64,000 bases of DNA from contig JAYGXS010000004.1 in the NCBI GenBank assembly GCA_036362985.1, positions 34,985,548-35,049,547 on the forward strand, in the 5' to 3' direction. This document shows positions 1 to 11,535 of this stretch, piece after piece. This stretch comes from Ligula intestinalis. Its lineage: Eukaryota > Platyhelminthes > Cestoda > Diphyllobothriidea > Diphyllobothriidae. Position 1 is the stretch's first letter. Every line of letters begins with the position of its first letter. Below the pieces are notes generated by a model. That model was not told the DNA's origin. It made no database searches and was given only the letters and a program-made list of their open reading frames with translations. Both the position numbers and the translations under genes were made by a program.

Positions 1-31
1 AGTTACAGTATGTATCAATGCATTCACCTTA

Positions 32-570
32 CTAATGCGTACCCATGACAATTAATGGCTTCCCCCTCGAAAAGCTGATCGCCTCTTTGTTCAATAATTG
101 CCTGTTGGCCTGTGTGTGGGTCGTGACCTGCTGAAAGTTTATCACCCATGGTGGATTTGGACATGATGACTGATCGGTCAACAGGTTCTTTGGCGCTGGC
201 TTAAGACTATGCACTGACCTGTGCATTTCCCGAGCGGTCGTTTAACTTGTTTATAGACTGGGGAGCGATGACCAGTGATTCAGTCAACTCGCGACTCAAA
301 ACGTGATATTAGAATAGGTGATATTTCTTCCCACAGCTGTCGTATGTTCAGCAATTAGCGTACTTATAATTTTCCAGTTTCCCCGATGTAGTTCCTTTTT
401 TGTAATCGTATAAAAGCCTGCAGTTGGCTCTAGATGTGTCTTTCCTTAGCAGTAGATCTTTTTGGTCTCCTTACCTGACGCCTAATGGTTGCCTTCGGCT
501 TGTGTGCGGCTTCGGCTAAATATGGTGTGAGAAGGCGGCCAACGGCCTCCGGGATGTTTTTAACACACGG
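32..570 (-). mobile_element. Penelope-like element family A, 3' end, degenerate
   Basis: On the minus strand, about 570-430 encodes the linker that precedes the endonuclease in Penelope-like elements: a CVKNIPEAVGRLL stretch, then an ATIRRQ-V--PK pattern, the same order as in the better copy at 9831-10454. About 300-232 encodes a relative of the SRELLESW...PQSINK segment after the GIY-YIG domain. 226-32 matches the extreme C-terminus and 3' tail in a shifted frame. The endonuclease core between these pieces is too eroded to read. The reading frame is broken, so this is a fossil. The upstream part of the same element seems to continue at about 1010-1110, beyond an unrelated family B fragment. 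Confidence 0.75.
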
Positions 571-604
571 GGTCGCTCGAAAAAGTTTAGGATTTATGCA
601 ATTT

Positions 605-1000
605 GCAAAAATTGTCATTGACAGAATATAAATTGGTGAACGCACGTTTGTTTTCGATAAACCTTCGTTTATTAGGATCCCTCAAGCTATTCGAAATTCC
701 TTGGATAGCGTCTGTTGGCTGCGGCTATAGTGGCCGCCATCAGGCTACACTGACCGGTCCTGTGTGCCCAAAAAAACTTCGTCACAGTGCCGCAGTTACC
801 ATGGGTGAAAGCTGCTAATCCAACAGGCCGCAGCATATCACATACCTCGGCTTCCAGTCTCCCCTAACGCTGATCAGTAGTTTGACCCTGATTACCCCCC
901 TCCCACTTCCCCTAACAACCGAACCTTTTATACACCAACGCGGATTGTTTACTTCGTTAATTACCATACAATTGTTGCGATTGTTTTGCTCACAATAATT
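605..1000 (+). mobile_element. Penelope-like family B 3' fragment with inverted 5' stub
   Basis: 715-835 matches the end of the family B coding region at 17870-17970: the same ATCAGGCTAC, GTGTGCCCAAAA and CAGTTACCATGG blocks. The C-rich 3'UTR follows to about 990, like 18030-18100. At 632-662 there is a stretch (core ACGTTTGTTTTCGATAA, with mismatches) that is the reverse complement of the family B 3' terminus seen at about 18130-18160. The fragment therefore carries an inverted copy of its own 3' end at its 5' side. It lies between two minus-strand family A pieces (32-570 and 1010-1110), so it probably inserted into that element. Confidence 0.6.
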
Positions 1001-1009
1001 GTGCACAGG

Positions 1010-1110
1010 TTGACAATGTTGTGTAGGCAGCCTTTTTTTCGGAAAACCATCGAAGGCATTTATGGTCATTAAACTTACCTTCTTGTTTAGTACCGTGCAT
1101 CTCAAGACGC
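1010..1110 (-). mobile_element. Penelope-like family A, end of RT (thumb) remnant
   Basis: The minus strand aligns with the end of the reverse transcriptase in the copy at 10494-10844, around the residues RRVFRKNGYPRKFVNRF, with substitutions and no maintained frame. It appears to be the upstream continuation of the element at 32-570, displaced by the family B fragment between them. Confidence 0.5.
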
Positions 1111-1224
1111 TGATAAAGCCTCCTCGTGCAAATGATTTTGTGGCTTATTGTGCTGTTACTTTAAAATTATATTTTCTGAACAGTTTTTGTCGCCCTCCGG
1201 TTCGGAAAAATACAATCTCGTAGT

Positions 1225-1330
1225 TGTCAGGTGTAAACAGTAGCGTAGCAACTGCGTCCTATAAATACTGCAATGTCCTGTGTTCGAACTAACCCTTTCT
1301 GCTCTTTTATCCGAATCCGAAAGAGCACGC
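1225..1330 (+). mobile_element. Penelope-like family A 3'UTR fragment
   Basis: The plus strand matches the family A 3'UTR at 11380-11480, for example TGCGTCCTATAAATACTGCA against TGTGTCCTATAAACACTGCA, followed by the CTGTTTCTGCT-like and GAATCCG blocks. It lies in the opposite orientation to the minus-strand element just before it, as in the hairpin copy at 9655-11535. Confidence 0.45.
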
Positions 1331-1766
1331 ACATAATGTGTTTATTCTATTGATTGTGTCTAGGTTTGACGTAGTAAATAAATGTGAGGTTTAAAGATCG
1401 AACCTCAAACTATGTAAATAAATCAGTTACAGGGACACAATAAAATTCCGGTTGTAATTCACAGTCTTTTTCCTCTTTGTTCTTTGGATCAAAATGCCGA
1501 AATAAGGGACTGCATCAACGATATTTCTCAAATAATGCCCGTAGTTCAGACATCCAGACCCAACCACGATTTGTTTCCTTCTAAAAAAGTGTTCAATTCT
1601 GATGCTTGTGCAGTGTAAAGCGACTTATACGCAGTGCGTACTACACCCAAGTGTGTGCCTCAAGGATCATAGTTCGCTTTTAACCGTGAATGAAGGAAAA
1701 CTTGCGCATTTTGGCTATTTGCATGCATGAAGGAGAAGGGCTTTCGAGCACTGGGTCAATAGTTTT

Positions 1767-2370
1767 TTGACCGAGAATATGGTACGCTTTGACATGCGTC
1801 AAGGATGTCTCACAAGCGACCAGACGCATCGCTGCGGGGCTAGGCGTCGGAAATGCACACCGTCCCAAGGCTGCCTTGCCTATCCGGGTGATGAAAATAA
1901 AAGACCGGCTGAACCCGAAAGAACAATCTGCTCAAGCTTTCCTTGTAACTATGCGGGGCAAACTGAACGCATGCTCAGTTTGCGCATACACAAACACAAG
2001 CCGGCTGTCAGACGAGGTGATAAATTGTCGCAAGTGGCTGCCCACACCTATGAGATGGGCCACGAAATTAATTTCGCTGCGGCGAGGATAATTGTTCACA
2101 CAAATAACAAGACAGGGCGAGAACTTATTGAAGCCTGGGCCGCGCATAGCAAATAAGTGCACCCAGGTATTGAGCGGACGCCCGCATATATCACCCTCCA
2201 CAGGCATATACCCATGGCCGACACTGGTACTTAATTAGCTCCCTCCCCCTTCCCTTCCCCTTATAACTGTTGCTTGTTTTTGCGGACGCTTTTATGGCCG
2301 ACGATGGACTCGCAAAAGAGCCCGAAACCTCAGCACAATTAAAAGATTGATCCAGGGCTTGACAACCTTT
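1767..2370 (+). pseudogene. Penelope-like GIY-YIG endonuclease, frameshifted
   Basis: Two overlapping frames make up the end of a Penelope-like protein. 1789-1930 in one frame gives the linker (VKDVSQATRRIA-GLGVGNAHRPKA). 1930-2156 in another frame gives the endonuclease: the Y-x-G-x-T core (NYAGQTERMLSLRIHKH), the AVRRGDK segment, and the conserved AHTYEMGHEI and GRELIEAW blocks. A frameshift near 1930 joins them. The 3' tail runs to about 2370, where a GAAACCTCAG motif corresponds to the CGAAACGTCAGG motif shared by family A tails. In these elements the endonuclease nicks target DNA for target-primed reverse transcription. No RT domain precedes it here, so the copy is 5'-truncated and dead. 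Confidence 0.8.
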
Positions 2371-3382
2371 CTTCTTCAGCCATTTTATAACCGTCGGAAC
2401 CTATCATTTGACTGCGGACTGAACTTTCAGAGATAACTTGCTGCCAGTCGGCGTGTTGATAAATTATAATTGCCTCATAATTACTCTTTTGCTCACCGAA
2501 ATAAATTTGAAAATTTGCTGACGTTTTGGACAGCTGGGTCTGCTGTCCTTTGTCAAAGCGAATACTGACTTTTATCCATCAGCAGTTTAAAGTTGCGGCT
2601 TTAAGGGTTGGCCTTGGGCTGATTGGTAGTTCCGTTACAGGGCTGTCTTTGCCTGCAAATCCTGCGTTAGCTTTTATCGTGCCTTGTCCTTTAGCAACGT
2701 AAGGGCGCAGGACTTTTTGGACTGTATGAAGGTCTGCCTTTCTGCTTTTGCGAAAAATCTGTGGGTCACTTGAAGAACCGAACTACATGAACGAAGAAAT
2801 CAGGTTTACAAAGTTGTGTTCCTATCAATTGTTTTTTCTTCCGGTTATTTTGTCTGCCTACAACTGAAGAATTCTCGTAAAATCCTGCTAGGGACTGCGA
2901 ATAATTCTTACCCCTGTGAGTCCCTGCCACCCAGTCGTTGGCTTTTGTAGGAGCGGGTGAATTGCGTGCACGCCGTTAAGACTGGACACATGCTGGCGCA
3001 AACTTTATATCTGCGCTTCAGGCCCACTTTCGTCAGATTTCAGTAAAAAACACATCTCGTAGTAGGAAAACGCACATAGACCAAGACGATACCGAAATTT
3101 TTTAAGAGTACTGAAAGACATCAGCTTAAAGAGTAAACGTTGTCTTTTAAGAAGGATCTGCAAACGAATTTAAGTCGCGAAATCTGAGTTTGACCTGTTG
3201 CGTTAGGACATCAGTATACGGAATGTCTGGACATTTTACCATAAATTCACTTATACAGAATTAGATTTGAATGATGACGCAGCTAAATTTTCCCCTTTCG
3301 TCCATCGGACAATACATCACACATCAACAGCCAGCACTTTGGATCGAGAAAACATGAAACAAGTATGATATCCTGTGCGCAA

Positions 3383-3470
3383 TGAATAACCAGAAAGATG
3401 CAACCTCAGCAATTTTAGGATCGCACCCAGAAACGTTCAAACTTGCTGACGGAACAGAACACATGAAACA
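3383..3470 (+). repeat. Short dispersed repeat, copy 1
   Basis: It begins AATGAATAACCAGAAAGATG and matches 4705-4790 over about 85 bases (shared blocks include AACCTCAGCAAT and AACTTGCTGACGGAA, with one substitution in the second copy). Its class is unknown. Confidence 0.7.
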
Positions 3471-4704
3471 AGTTTGATATCATATGCACAGAAAGACCAC
3501 ATTGACAAATGAATCAACATATGCAGCTTCCGAAAGCCGATCAGTATCTCGCTCGTTGAAAATTCTTATTCGCGTCAACATAGATTGTTTACTTTGTTCT
3601 TGAAAAGCTGGGTAACTTTTATTTGATTTAATAGGTGGCGATTCAACAATGTGTCGAAGACATGTAAACGTATTACTGACGGATTTTGTAGGTTATTTCT
3701 ATTCTTTTGTTAACTTTTAGTGCGCAGAAGTTTTTTTGTCTGAGCGTCCATTACAGGAACTTCAGGCGCTTTAAGGGAGACCTGGCACGATGGTTTGTTG
3801 ATTAAGCAAGCGAGGCACAAGTCAGGGGGTTCAGTGGACGTCAATATTCCCACCATTGTAGACTTTACAGCCACTGTGCCGGATATTTACTTTTCTTACT
3901 GCGATCCAAGTCAAATTCCAGTTTAAAAGCGTGACCGCAATTCAGCTGCGGCTTTTTAAGGACTCAGCAGATCCGGTATCTTGCTCAGTTCACCTTTTTG
4001 TGTCCGGTCTTATCCTGGGTCCAAGTACAAACAGCAACTCATAGGTGCCAATAACCAGTCACCATGAGTGCCCGTGGTGAAAGTAGATTTAACTCCAAGG
4101 TATAACAAAACAAGGGTACTTCGCAATCTGATCGGTAAATGCGATATCAAAATCCAGCAAATATTTCCGTGTAAAACTTAAAACAATCCTTCCGGCAATC
4201 ATACCTTTTTGGCATTTCAGTATTGGGTCTATAAAGCTGCATAGCTAATACATATCTAAGAATTTAACTGGGTTCATACATTTCTTATACTTAATACTCA
4301 CAGTAATCACGCCGCCTGCATGGCGAGGTTGCCATTTTGGCGTCATGGGAATTTGGGGGTAAGGGGTGGGGAGAAAGCGATTGGAAGAAGGGCAGGCTGT
4401 GAGCAAGGTCCATTGATTGAGTACTGCGATTGATTATCCCTGTCTAATCTACCGGGTAAACAGAGGGGGGGAATGAAATGCGATTAACACCCAAAATACA
4501 CGTTGACAGCGAAATAGAAACTGCCTATATAAGCGTATTCAGACAACATAGCATTGCATTTCCTAGCGGTATGGCTACTGCCTCCGCTGCTGGTTGTGCC
4601 CGTTGGCGTTGTCCCTTAAAGAAGTTGGCTGGTATCTGGTAGACCAATTGAAATGCCGTTATATCCTTCTTTTAGTATTAAGAATTTTACTAGCTGTAGA
4701 ACAC

Positions 4705-4790
4705 ATTTCTTGAAATGAATACCCAGAAAGATGCAACCTCAGCAATATAAGAATCGCACATAAAAACGTTCAAGCTTGCTGACGGAAAAG
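4705..4790 (+). repeat. Short dispersed repeat, copy 2
   Basis: It begins AATGAATACCCAGAAAGATG and pairs with 3383-3470 in direct orientation about 1.3 kb away. It has no coding content. Confidence 0.7.
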
Positions 4791-5283
4791 AAAAACATGT
4801 TAACACGACTGCACATTGTGGTGGGTGGAACTACCGAACTGATAAGATGACATCTGAAGGAGGATATCATTAACGTTAACCTCGTGACGAACCCACTTAT
4901 ATTCTTTATAAACTCTTTCCGCCTACGTTTAGGGAGTAACCTCTGATTACCATTAAGGGTTGGATCAGTGTGTAAAAACTTCTATATTTACTGATGTAGA
5001 GCAGGACATACTGGCCGAGTAAAGGTTAGTATGGAAAACATTGTGCAGAAATATATACCCACGTGGCTAGGTGTATCTGAGCGAAACAATTTTCAGTTCC
5101 ATTTTCATACCCCTAGCCGATCTGCAGCGGTTGAGTTTGTCTACCTGACACCAGTAAACTTCTGTAAGAGCCTCCGCCAAAGGGCACTCGGAATAGTCGA
5201 AATAGGGGTGCAGGGCTAGCAAATCTAGTGCTGTGATATCGGAAGAAGATAATACACACATTTTCTCGGATTGCGAGGCCAGT

Positions 5284-5830
5284 TTATTTAAAGGTGGATT
5301 TGGCTAGGGCTGAATGGCGATGGTTACCAAGAGAGAAACTGTCGTTAGCAGTGAAAATGCGGAATATGGAAAGCAGTTCGGAAGAAAAAGATGCAATCAC
5401 TGGAACAATAGTTTTATGTTCCTGACGTTTCGGATCCTGTCGGAAACCCCTGATCATAGGTACTGTTAAGATTATCGGAGCCATACGCAGATAATGGTGA
5501 AACATGCACGGATTGCACAGAATTTGTAGTTCCTAGCGGTCATAATCGTGTGTACTATAACTATCCGTCCATCTCTCAGTGTCACCTCTTAGGGTCTATG
5601 TTGGTGTGGTTATGACTTGACACTTCGCGTTCGACTCATTACTGGCCGTGATTTCCTTGTCCGTGTGGGATGTGAGCTTTGTCGTCGTCCTTCTCACCTG
5701 ACTGATTCTTTTGCGCAGGAAATTTCTCAGTTCGCAGTACGGAAACGCCAAATCGTTCAGCTTGTTAATGGACTAGGGGCCTGAGAACCATGACTCGAAC
5801 AGCTCGCGGCTCACGTGGTTGCCAACTTAA
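5284..5830 (-). mobile_element. Penelope-like family A, 3' portion, degenerate
   Basis: The minus strand of 5284-5505 carries the family A tail: a GGATCCGAAACGTCAGGAA block and a serine-rich frame matching the tails at 9655-9770 and 20760-20880. 5600-5830 is a decayed endonuclease C-terminus. Its plus-strand CTCGAACAGCTCGCGGCTCA corresponds to CTCAAGTAGTTCTCGGCTCA at about 10086. The fragment stops where the duplicated unit begins at about 5830. Confidence 0.65.
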
Positions 5831-8800
5831 GACCCCGAAAAACACACACCGAGAACTATGTCATTGAACCATACCCTCATTAAATTAAACTGGTTCGCAA
5901 AGAGCTCCTGATGTGTAATCCGAAACGAATATCATGAATAATTCAGGTTTTCCATAGAGGAAGCTTTCAGGTTAAGGTTTTTGATGATGCCCTCTTCTAG
6001 AGGAGGACTTACAGTTGTATTTTTTCGAGAAATTGTACAGGTTCAATAGTTTGTTGTCAGCATGCTTCTTTGATTATCTTTCGCTTGCGCAAGTAACAAG
6101 TTTGCTGTTGTATTTGACCAAACACCAGTGTTTTTCCTTTCAATGTGTTTTTTTCTCTACTGTTTGTTATGGCTGGCATGATTGTCCCGTCTTGGGAAGG
6201 CGTTAGATACATGTTCTTATAATAAATCTCGTTGTTACTTAGCAGAATTATTATTAAAATGTCTGGTTTGTGAAACTGTCGACCAAGGCTTCTAACCTTT
6301 CCACCCCGACTCAATGAAATCCGACGTATGACTTCTGAGTGGTGAGAAACTCAACGCAGCATTCGCAAATGTATACGACAAACTGTGCGTTTTAAAGTCA
6401 ATTTTCTTGATCTGGTGACTGGTCTCTATCTTCGACCGTGAGCGCGAAATCAAGCCCGACATCTTAAAATTTTGGCTGTTCTCCAATATAGTTCAAAATA
6501 TCGTCAAAATAATGTACCTCGATGCACAAAATGATGCCGTTAGAGAATTCTATTTACGCAAAAGCTTTTAAATGACGTTTTCAACAGTTGAAGCGGCGCG
6601 TTTGCCAGGAACATTAGAAGCTTATTAACTTTTGCAGCTCCCTTGGGCCTTTTCACCTGCAAAATGGGATCTATGCAGTTTTTTTCAGGGCCAATTTCAG
6701 TGAACGCGATCAATCGTTTTGTTAAACAAAATAATAAATGTAAAAGGCAATTATAAAGATGTCATTTAATGTTGACCCACTAGCGCATAACTCACACTTT
6801 TTTTCCATCTTTGAAAGAGGGTCGTCGATAAACAAATCAATAAAGGAAACAATCACAATATCCATTATTTTAAAAATCTTGTAACAGATGTAGTAGAATT
6901 GGTTTACCAAAATTCTGTCTCTCCAAGGGCTATAATCTACAGCAAACAAAGGCCTAACGTACATCGCAGGAAGTATTAACGCGTATGATAAGTCCGGCAT
7001 TTCTGCCAAAAATATCAGAATACAAGACGGAGGCAGACATTAAAATGGAGCAATTAAACCAAGATTATACAATGCAAGCCTTTTTTTCAAGAAACTGGGT
7101 GTCACCCCGCGGAGAGCGTAAGAAGGAAGAAGATAATCAAAACTGAGCGTTTTGTAAGCTGATCTACGAAATCCAATCACAGAAATCGATTAACTAAAGC
7201 ATATTCACCCTTCTCAGCCTTCTGATCCTTACCCAACTGTAGGATTCACTTGTCACGTATTCAGACGAATGTTCACATTCCAGGTGTGTTTGAGCAAAAA
7301 AGAAGGTCCTTCGCTCGTTCAAGAAAAGAAGGAGACACTGTGAACGGAAATGAAGCTTACAGATTTTTAACAAAAGTTTTATGCATAGCTTTTGTTATCC
7401 TCACATTGTGATAATCACAGTAAAGTATATATAACCGTCATATATACAGTTAATTCATTATCTTAACGGGTTTCATGAAATAAGTACAACAATTCCTGTT
7501 CAGTGAAATAAGCTCAAACTGCGTCCTACAAAGTCCTGCGGCAATTAACGAATGATCATTCGTTGAAGAAAACATATTTTGATTTAAAATTAATACTGTG
7601 CTGTTAAGAAATAGTCAATTTTTTAGAAAAGCCGAAAATTCCAAGACAGTGACAAATTGCTTTTATTAAGCGAACTTAACTCCTTAGCGCAGAAAAGTCC
7701 AGTGCATGCAAAAAACGAAGTAAATAAAGAGTAATAAGTAACATTAGGTTTGCGAAAAATCCTATTGTTGATCCCTTAAAGCCATATTCCTCCCTAAAAA
7801 GTGCAATGTTATTCATAGTTGTTATCAAATAGCTCGAATTTCTAGTACATATTCAAACACATTCTTAAGAGAACTGCCTCTCATTCTTTTCCGTTTTGTA
7901 TATTGTTGGTTGGAGGAAAGCAGGTTTTTGTTCGATTACTTGAGTCATCATAGTAATAAGATATTTCATAAGCTGCTGAATTACTAAGACACTCACATGG
8001 AATAGTAGGCAGTTCGGATGTACAATTACGAAAAGATTCAAATCATTATCGAAGTATAAGTAAAAAATTTATGATTTACTGTGCTTTCACTAAATTGTCC
8101 GAAAGCACGGACTCTTTGATAGGTTTGTCAGAACCTTCAAAATAAGATATTTGTTAAAAGCATTAACCTATACGCGCAGTTTTGGATAGGCTTCCTAACG
8201 AGGATGTCTGTTATGGTCTAGTCTGCTCAAGGCACCCAAACATGCCACCTAATTATCCTGGAAAATTAATGGCCGTAGCAAAAGTCGCAAAACTATATAC
8301 AAAAGATATTTCTAGAAACTTTCTATAACAAATGATTTCTTTAGGAAGCTTTTTAATTATATCTAATGCCATGTCGGGTGTCCGTTTAGCTTGCGTATTT
8401 TTACAAAGATTAAGTTGAGGAAAAAATAAAAATGGTTGACCAATTTTTCGGCCCTGCAAAAACTAGAAATACATCTGCACTGAAAACACAAGAAAGTACT
8501 TTATAGTATAAATTAAAGTAGCTTAAGATATATAAGTTACCGTTCAATCCTAATTCTGTGATGTTAAATACAGAAGAGACTGGCGAAATAAATACAAGGA
8601 TTCTGTGGAAACCGGTTATCTGCTGCCCATCCCGTTAAGAGTTGTCGTATTCGTTCATAGTCGATTGTGAATGCAAAATGTTTGGCCATCTATATTTTAC
8701 ACCATGGCAGGGAAAACTGATGGCATGCCGCTGACGTTCATACATATGGTTATGGTTCCAGTTATCACTAGGGTAAACAAAATTCAGCCACGCAAGCTAA

Positions 8801-9830
8801 TAACTTCATTTTATTGCAAAAACCCCAGCCAACTTGAAAGGCAGAGCTATCAAAACTGAAACCCCCATTGTTTTCCGGAGGCAAGGTGATGTACCATTTT
8901 TCCATCAAACCTTTTTCCAAGAAAGCAAAAACAACTTTTTCTATTCTCCAAATATATAGTTAAACTGTTTTGGCCTGCATTAACGATTATTTATAGTACA
9001 AGATGCACAACAAAGATATTTTATAGCGAAGCATTTGCCCGTGGGGGCATAAATTGAATGACAATAAAGGTTACATTTTGCCAAATTCTGTTCATGATTA
9101 CCTTCACTTTACTGATTTCAACTAAAAGTGTTTTAGTTTACACCATTTATCGCCTATAGTCAATTCAAACGCCAAAAAAACATTTTAATTTTCAGTCAAA
9201 ATGCCCCTTTAACGTCAGATTTTGCATTGTATTAGTTGAGCAGTGTACTGATAAGCACATGCAATACCCCTGCACTCAGGGTGAAAAATGCACGTTCCAT
9301 TCTTCCGTATGACCAAGAAACTTCGAACACCCAGTGGACAGCAAGAAAAAAAAAGTTCAAAATTGTAATTGCAATCGCATTTTAAGAATGTAAAAGATAC
9401 GGGGAGATGATCGGGCCTACTCTAGACCGACAGACGCTGTGTATTTAAAATTTCAGAGTAAAGAGTTCTTAATTAAGCGGTGTGCGTGGACGACGCTGAC
9501 GTCAGGTATTATCACATGCCGTCTCAAACCTAATAAACGTTTTCCACTTCGAGCTTTTGGCAGTGATGTTCACCAAGTTTTAAAAACCCCTTCATCAGTA
9601 AAAATGACCTCCAAAAACCCATCATGCCATACAAGCGGCGTGAGAAATATCAGTATTGAGAAGAAGAAGGCTCGATCGCTGGGACAATATGTTTATTCGC
9701 CTGACGTTTCGATATCCGTCGCGGATTCGTCATCAGATACATGGGTAGCAGAAACAGGTTAAGCATGCACAGAAGTTTGCAGTGTTTATAGGACACAGTC
9801 ATTACTGCAAGCATACAGCGACAGTTAACG

Positions 9831-10454
9831 TTAATTGCCTTCTTGTGTCTGGGCTGCTTGCTGGACGGCACGCGGGCTCTGACCTGTTGAACTTTCGTCA
9901 CGGGTGGTGAGCTCGGGCGTGATGATTGATCGGCCGTCTGGCTCCCCGTTGTTGGCAAACGATGAGGCCGTGGCCTGCCCGTTCCTCAAGTGACGACTTG
10001 CTTTGGCCAAATTTGACCTCAGGATGGAATACGGATCGGGCAAATCATTGCACTTGTTTATGGATTGGGGGCCCGTGAACCATGACTCAAGTAGTTCTCG
10101 GCTCACCTGATTGTCACCTCTTGCGAGCATTTCGGCCTCATCAAATTCGAACATGTGGCCGGGTCTCGTCAAATGAGCTGCAAATTGAGAATTGGCATCA
10201 TTTCGCCGCACTGCTGCCGCGTGTTCGGCAATTCGCGGCCGGAGAAGTCTGCCAGTTTCTCCGACATAGTTGCTTTGAACGCAACTGCACCAGATCCTAT
10301 AGACGACCACAGATGTTTCTTGCCGTGGCAGTGGGTCTTTTGGCTTCACTATCTGGCGCCTTATGGTTGCCTCCGACCTGTGTGCTACTCCAACTCCAAG
10401 TGGTCCGAGAAGACGGCCGACTGCTTCCGATACGTTTTTGACGTACGGGATCAA
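9831..10454 (-). pseudogene. Penelope-like linker and GIY-YIG endonuclease (left arm)
   Basis: A 207-residue open frame. Residues 1-45 are the linker (VKNVSEAVGRLLGPLGVG). Residues 50-130 are the GIY-YIG nuclease: VVYRIWCSC, then SNYVGETGRLLRPRIAEH, AVRRNDANSQFAAHLTRPGH and SRELLESWFTGPQSINK. The Y-V-G-E-T core is kept, and a Cys pair (CSC) precedes it. The last 70 residues are a Ser/Gln-rich tail. It is the best-preserved family A nuclease here, but the upstream RT is truncated and in other frames, so an autonomous element cannot be made from it. Confidence 0.85.
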
Positions 10455-10493
10455 ACGCCAAATCTTGGGATCGGTGCGCTCTTGTTGGCCATC

Positions 10494-10844
10494 TCATTTG
10501 CACAAGAACCGGTTGACGAACTTGCGCGGGTAGCCATTTTTTCTGAACACCCGTCGAAGGTATTCTATCTCGGAAACTTTGTCTTCTACTTCGCTGCAGT
10601 GCGTCTCAACACGCAGACAGAATGTTTTTACGCAACTGCGTTTGTGGCGAATTGGGTGGTTGCTGTTGTAATTCAGTACTTGCATTGTGTTTGTCGCTTT
10701 CCTGAATACTTTAGTCTTAAGACCACCACAATCTTTGCGACAGACGAAGACATCAAGAAAGGCCAGCTGGTTATTCTCTTCTTCCTCCATCGTAAATTTG
10801 ATGTCCGAGAAGACGCTGTTGAGACGTTCCTTGAACGTGAGCAC
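10494..10844 (-). pseudogene. Penelope-like RT C-terminal (thumb) fragment
   Basis: A 116-residue frame with the Penelope RT tail: a region ending in FTMEEEENNQLAFLDVFVCR (the hydrophobic LxFLDV motif after the palm), then VFRKATNT, NSNHP--HKRS and RRVFRKNGYPRKFVNRFL. The same order occurs in the family C copy at 45143-45622. The palm motifs, including the catalytic YxDD box, lie upstream and are missing. A frame change separates it from the endonuclease at 9831-10454. Confidence 0.8.
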
Positions 10845-10865
10845 CTGATCCTGTTAGATGAGAAT

Positions 10866-11535
10866 GGCAAGAAACATCTGTGGTCGTCTATAGGATCTGG
10901 TGCAGTTGCGGTCAAAGCAACTATGTCGAAGAAACTGGCAGACTTCTTAGGCCACGAATTGCCGAACACGCGGCAGCAGTGCGGCGAAATGATGCCAATT
11001 CTCAATTTGCAGCTCATTTGACGAGACCCGGCCACATGTTCGAATTTGATGAGGCCGAAATGCTCGCAAGAGGTGACAATCAGGTGAGCCGAGGACTACT
11101 TGAGTCATGGTTCACGGGCCCCCAATCCATAAACAAGTGCAATGATTTGCCCGATCTGTATTCCATCCTGAGGTCAAATTTGGCCAAAGCAAGTCGTCAC
11201 TTGAGGAACGGGCAGGCCACGGCCTCATCATTTGCCAACAACGGGGAGCCAGACGGCCGAGCAATCCTCACGCCCGAGCTCACCACCCGTGACGAAATTT
11301 CAACAGGTCAGAGCCCGCGTGCCGTCCAGCAGGCAGCCCAGGCACAAGAAGGCAATTAACGTTAACTGTCACTGTATGCTTGCAGTAATGACTGTGTCCT
11401 ATAAACACTGCAAACTTATGTGTATGCTTAACCTGTTTCTGCTACCCATGTATCTGATGACGAATCCGCGACGGATATCGAAACGTCAGGCGAATAAACA
11501 GATTGTCCCAGCGATCTATTCCTATTCTTCTCAAT
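10866..11535 (+). mobile_element. Penelope-like family A, inverted 3' arm (right half of hairpin)
   Basis: This 670-base stretch is the near-exact reverse complement of 9655-10324. It begins at GGCAAGAAACATCT, inside the linker-nuclease boundary, and runs through the nuclease and 3' tail. The arms are of equal length and differ at only scattered bases, so they share a recent origin. About 45 further bases of element-like tail (to about 11580) follow the right arm. Confidence 0.85.
10880..11359 (+). pseudogene. Penelope-like GIY-YIG endonuclease (right arm)
   Basis: A 159-residue frame nearly identical to the C-terminal part of 9831-10454. The conserved Y-V-G-E-T core reads YVEET here (Gly to Glu), and SRELL reads SRGLL. 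The frame starts in the middle of the domain, with no RT before it. Judged by the family, the Gly change in the GIY-YIG core would probably impair the nuclease. Confidence 0.8.

Larger units (their letters stand above)
2371..5283. other. No gene recognised; holds one short repeat pair
   Basis: About 2.9 kb with no long or conserved reading frame on either strand. The only structure seen is a pair of direct repeats of about 85 bases at 3383-3470 and 4705-4790, plus a shorter repeat (ACATGAAACAAGT-TGATAT) at about 3352 and 3460. Confidence 0.6.
9655..10865 (-). mobile_element. Penelope-like family A element, left half of hairpin copy
   Basis: The minus strand reads RT thumb (10844-10494), linker, GIY-YIG endonuclease (10454-9831), then the 3' tail to 9655. 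The RT palm is absent, so the copy is 5'-truncated. Its last 670 bases (10324-9655) are repeated in inverted orientation at 10866-11535. The two halves meet head to head with about 540 bases of RT and linker sequence between the repeat arms. Established knowledge: Penelope-like elements often carry terminal repeats in direct or inverted arrangement. Confidence 0.85.

Noticed and set aside
10155..11021. 288-codon plus-strand frame, one of the longest in the window
   Set aside because: It is the antisense of the Penelope A RT and nuclease. Its length comes from the inverted-repeat structure, not from coding.
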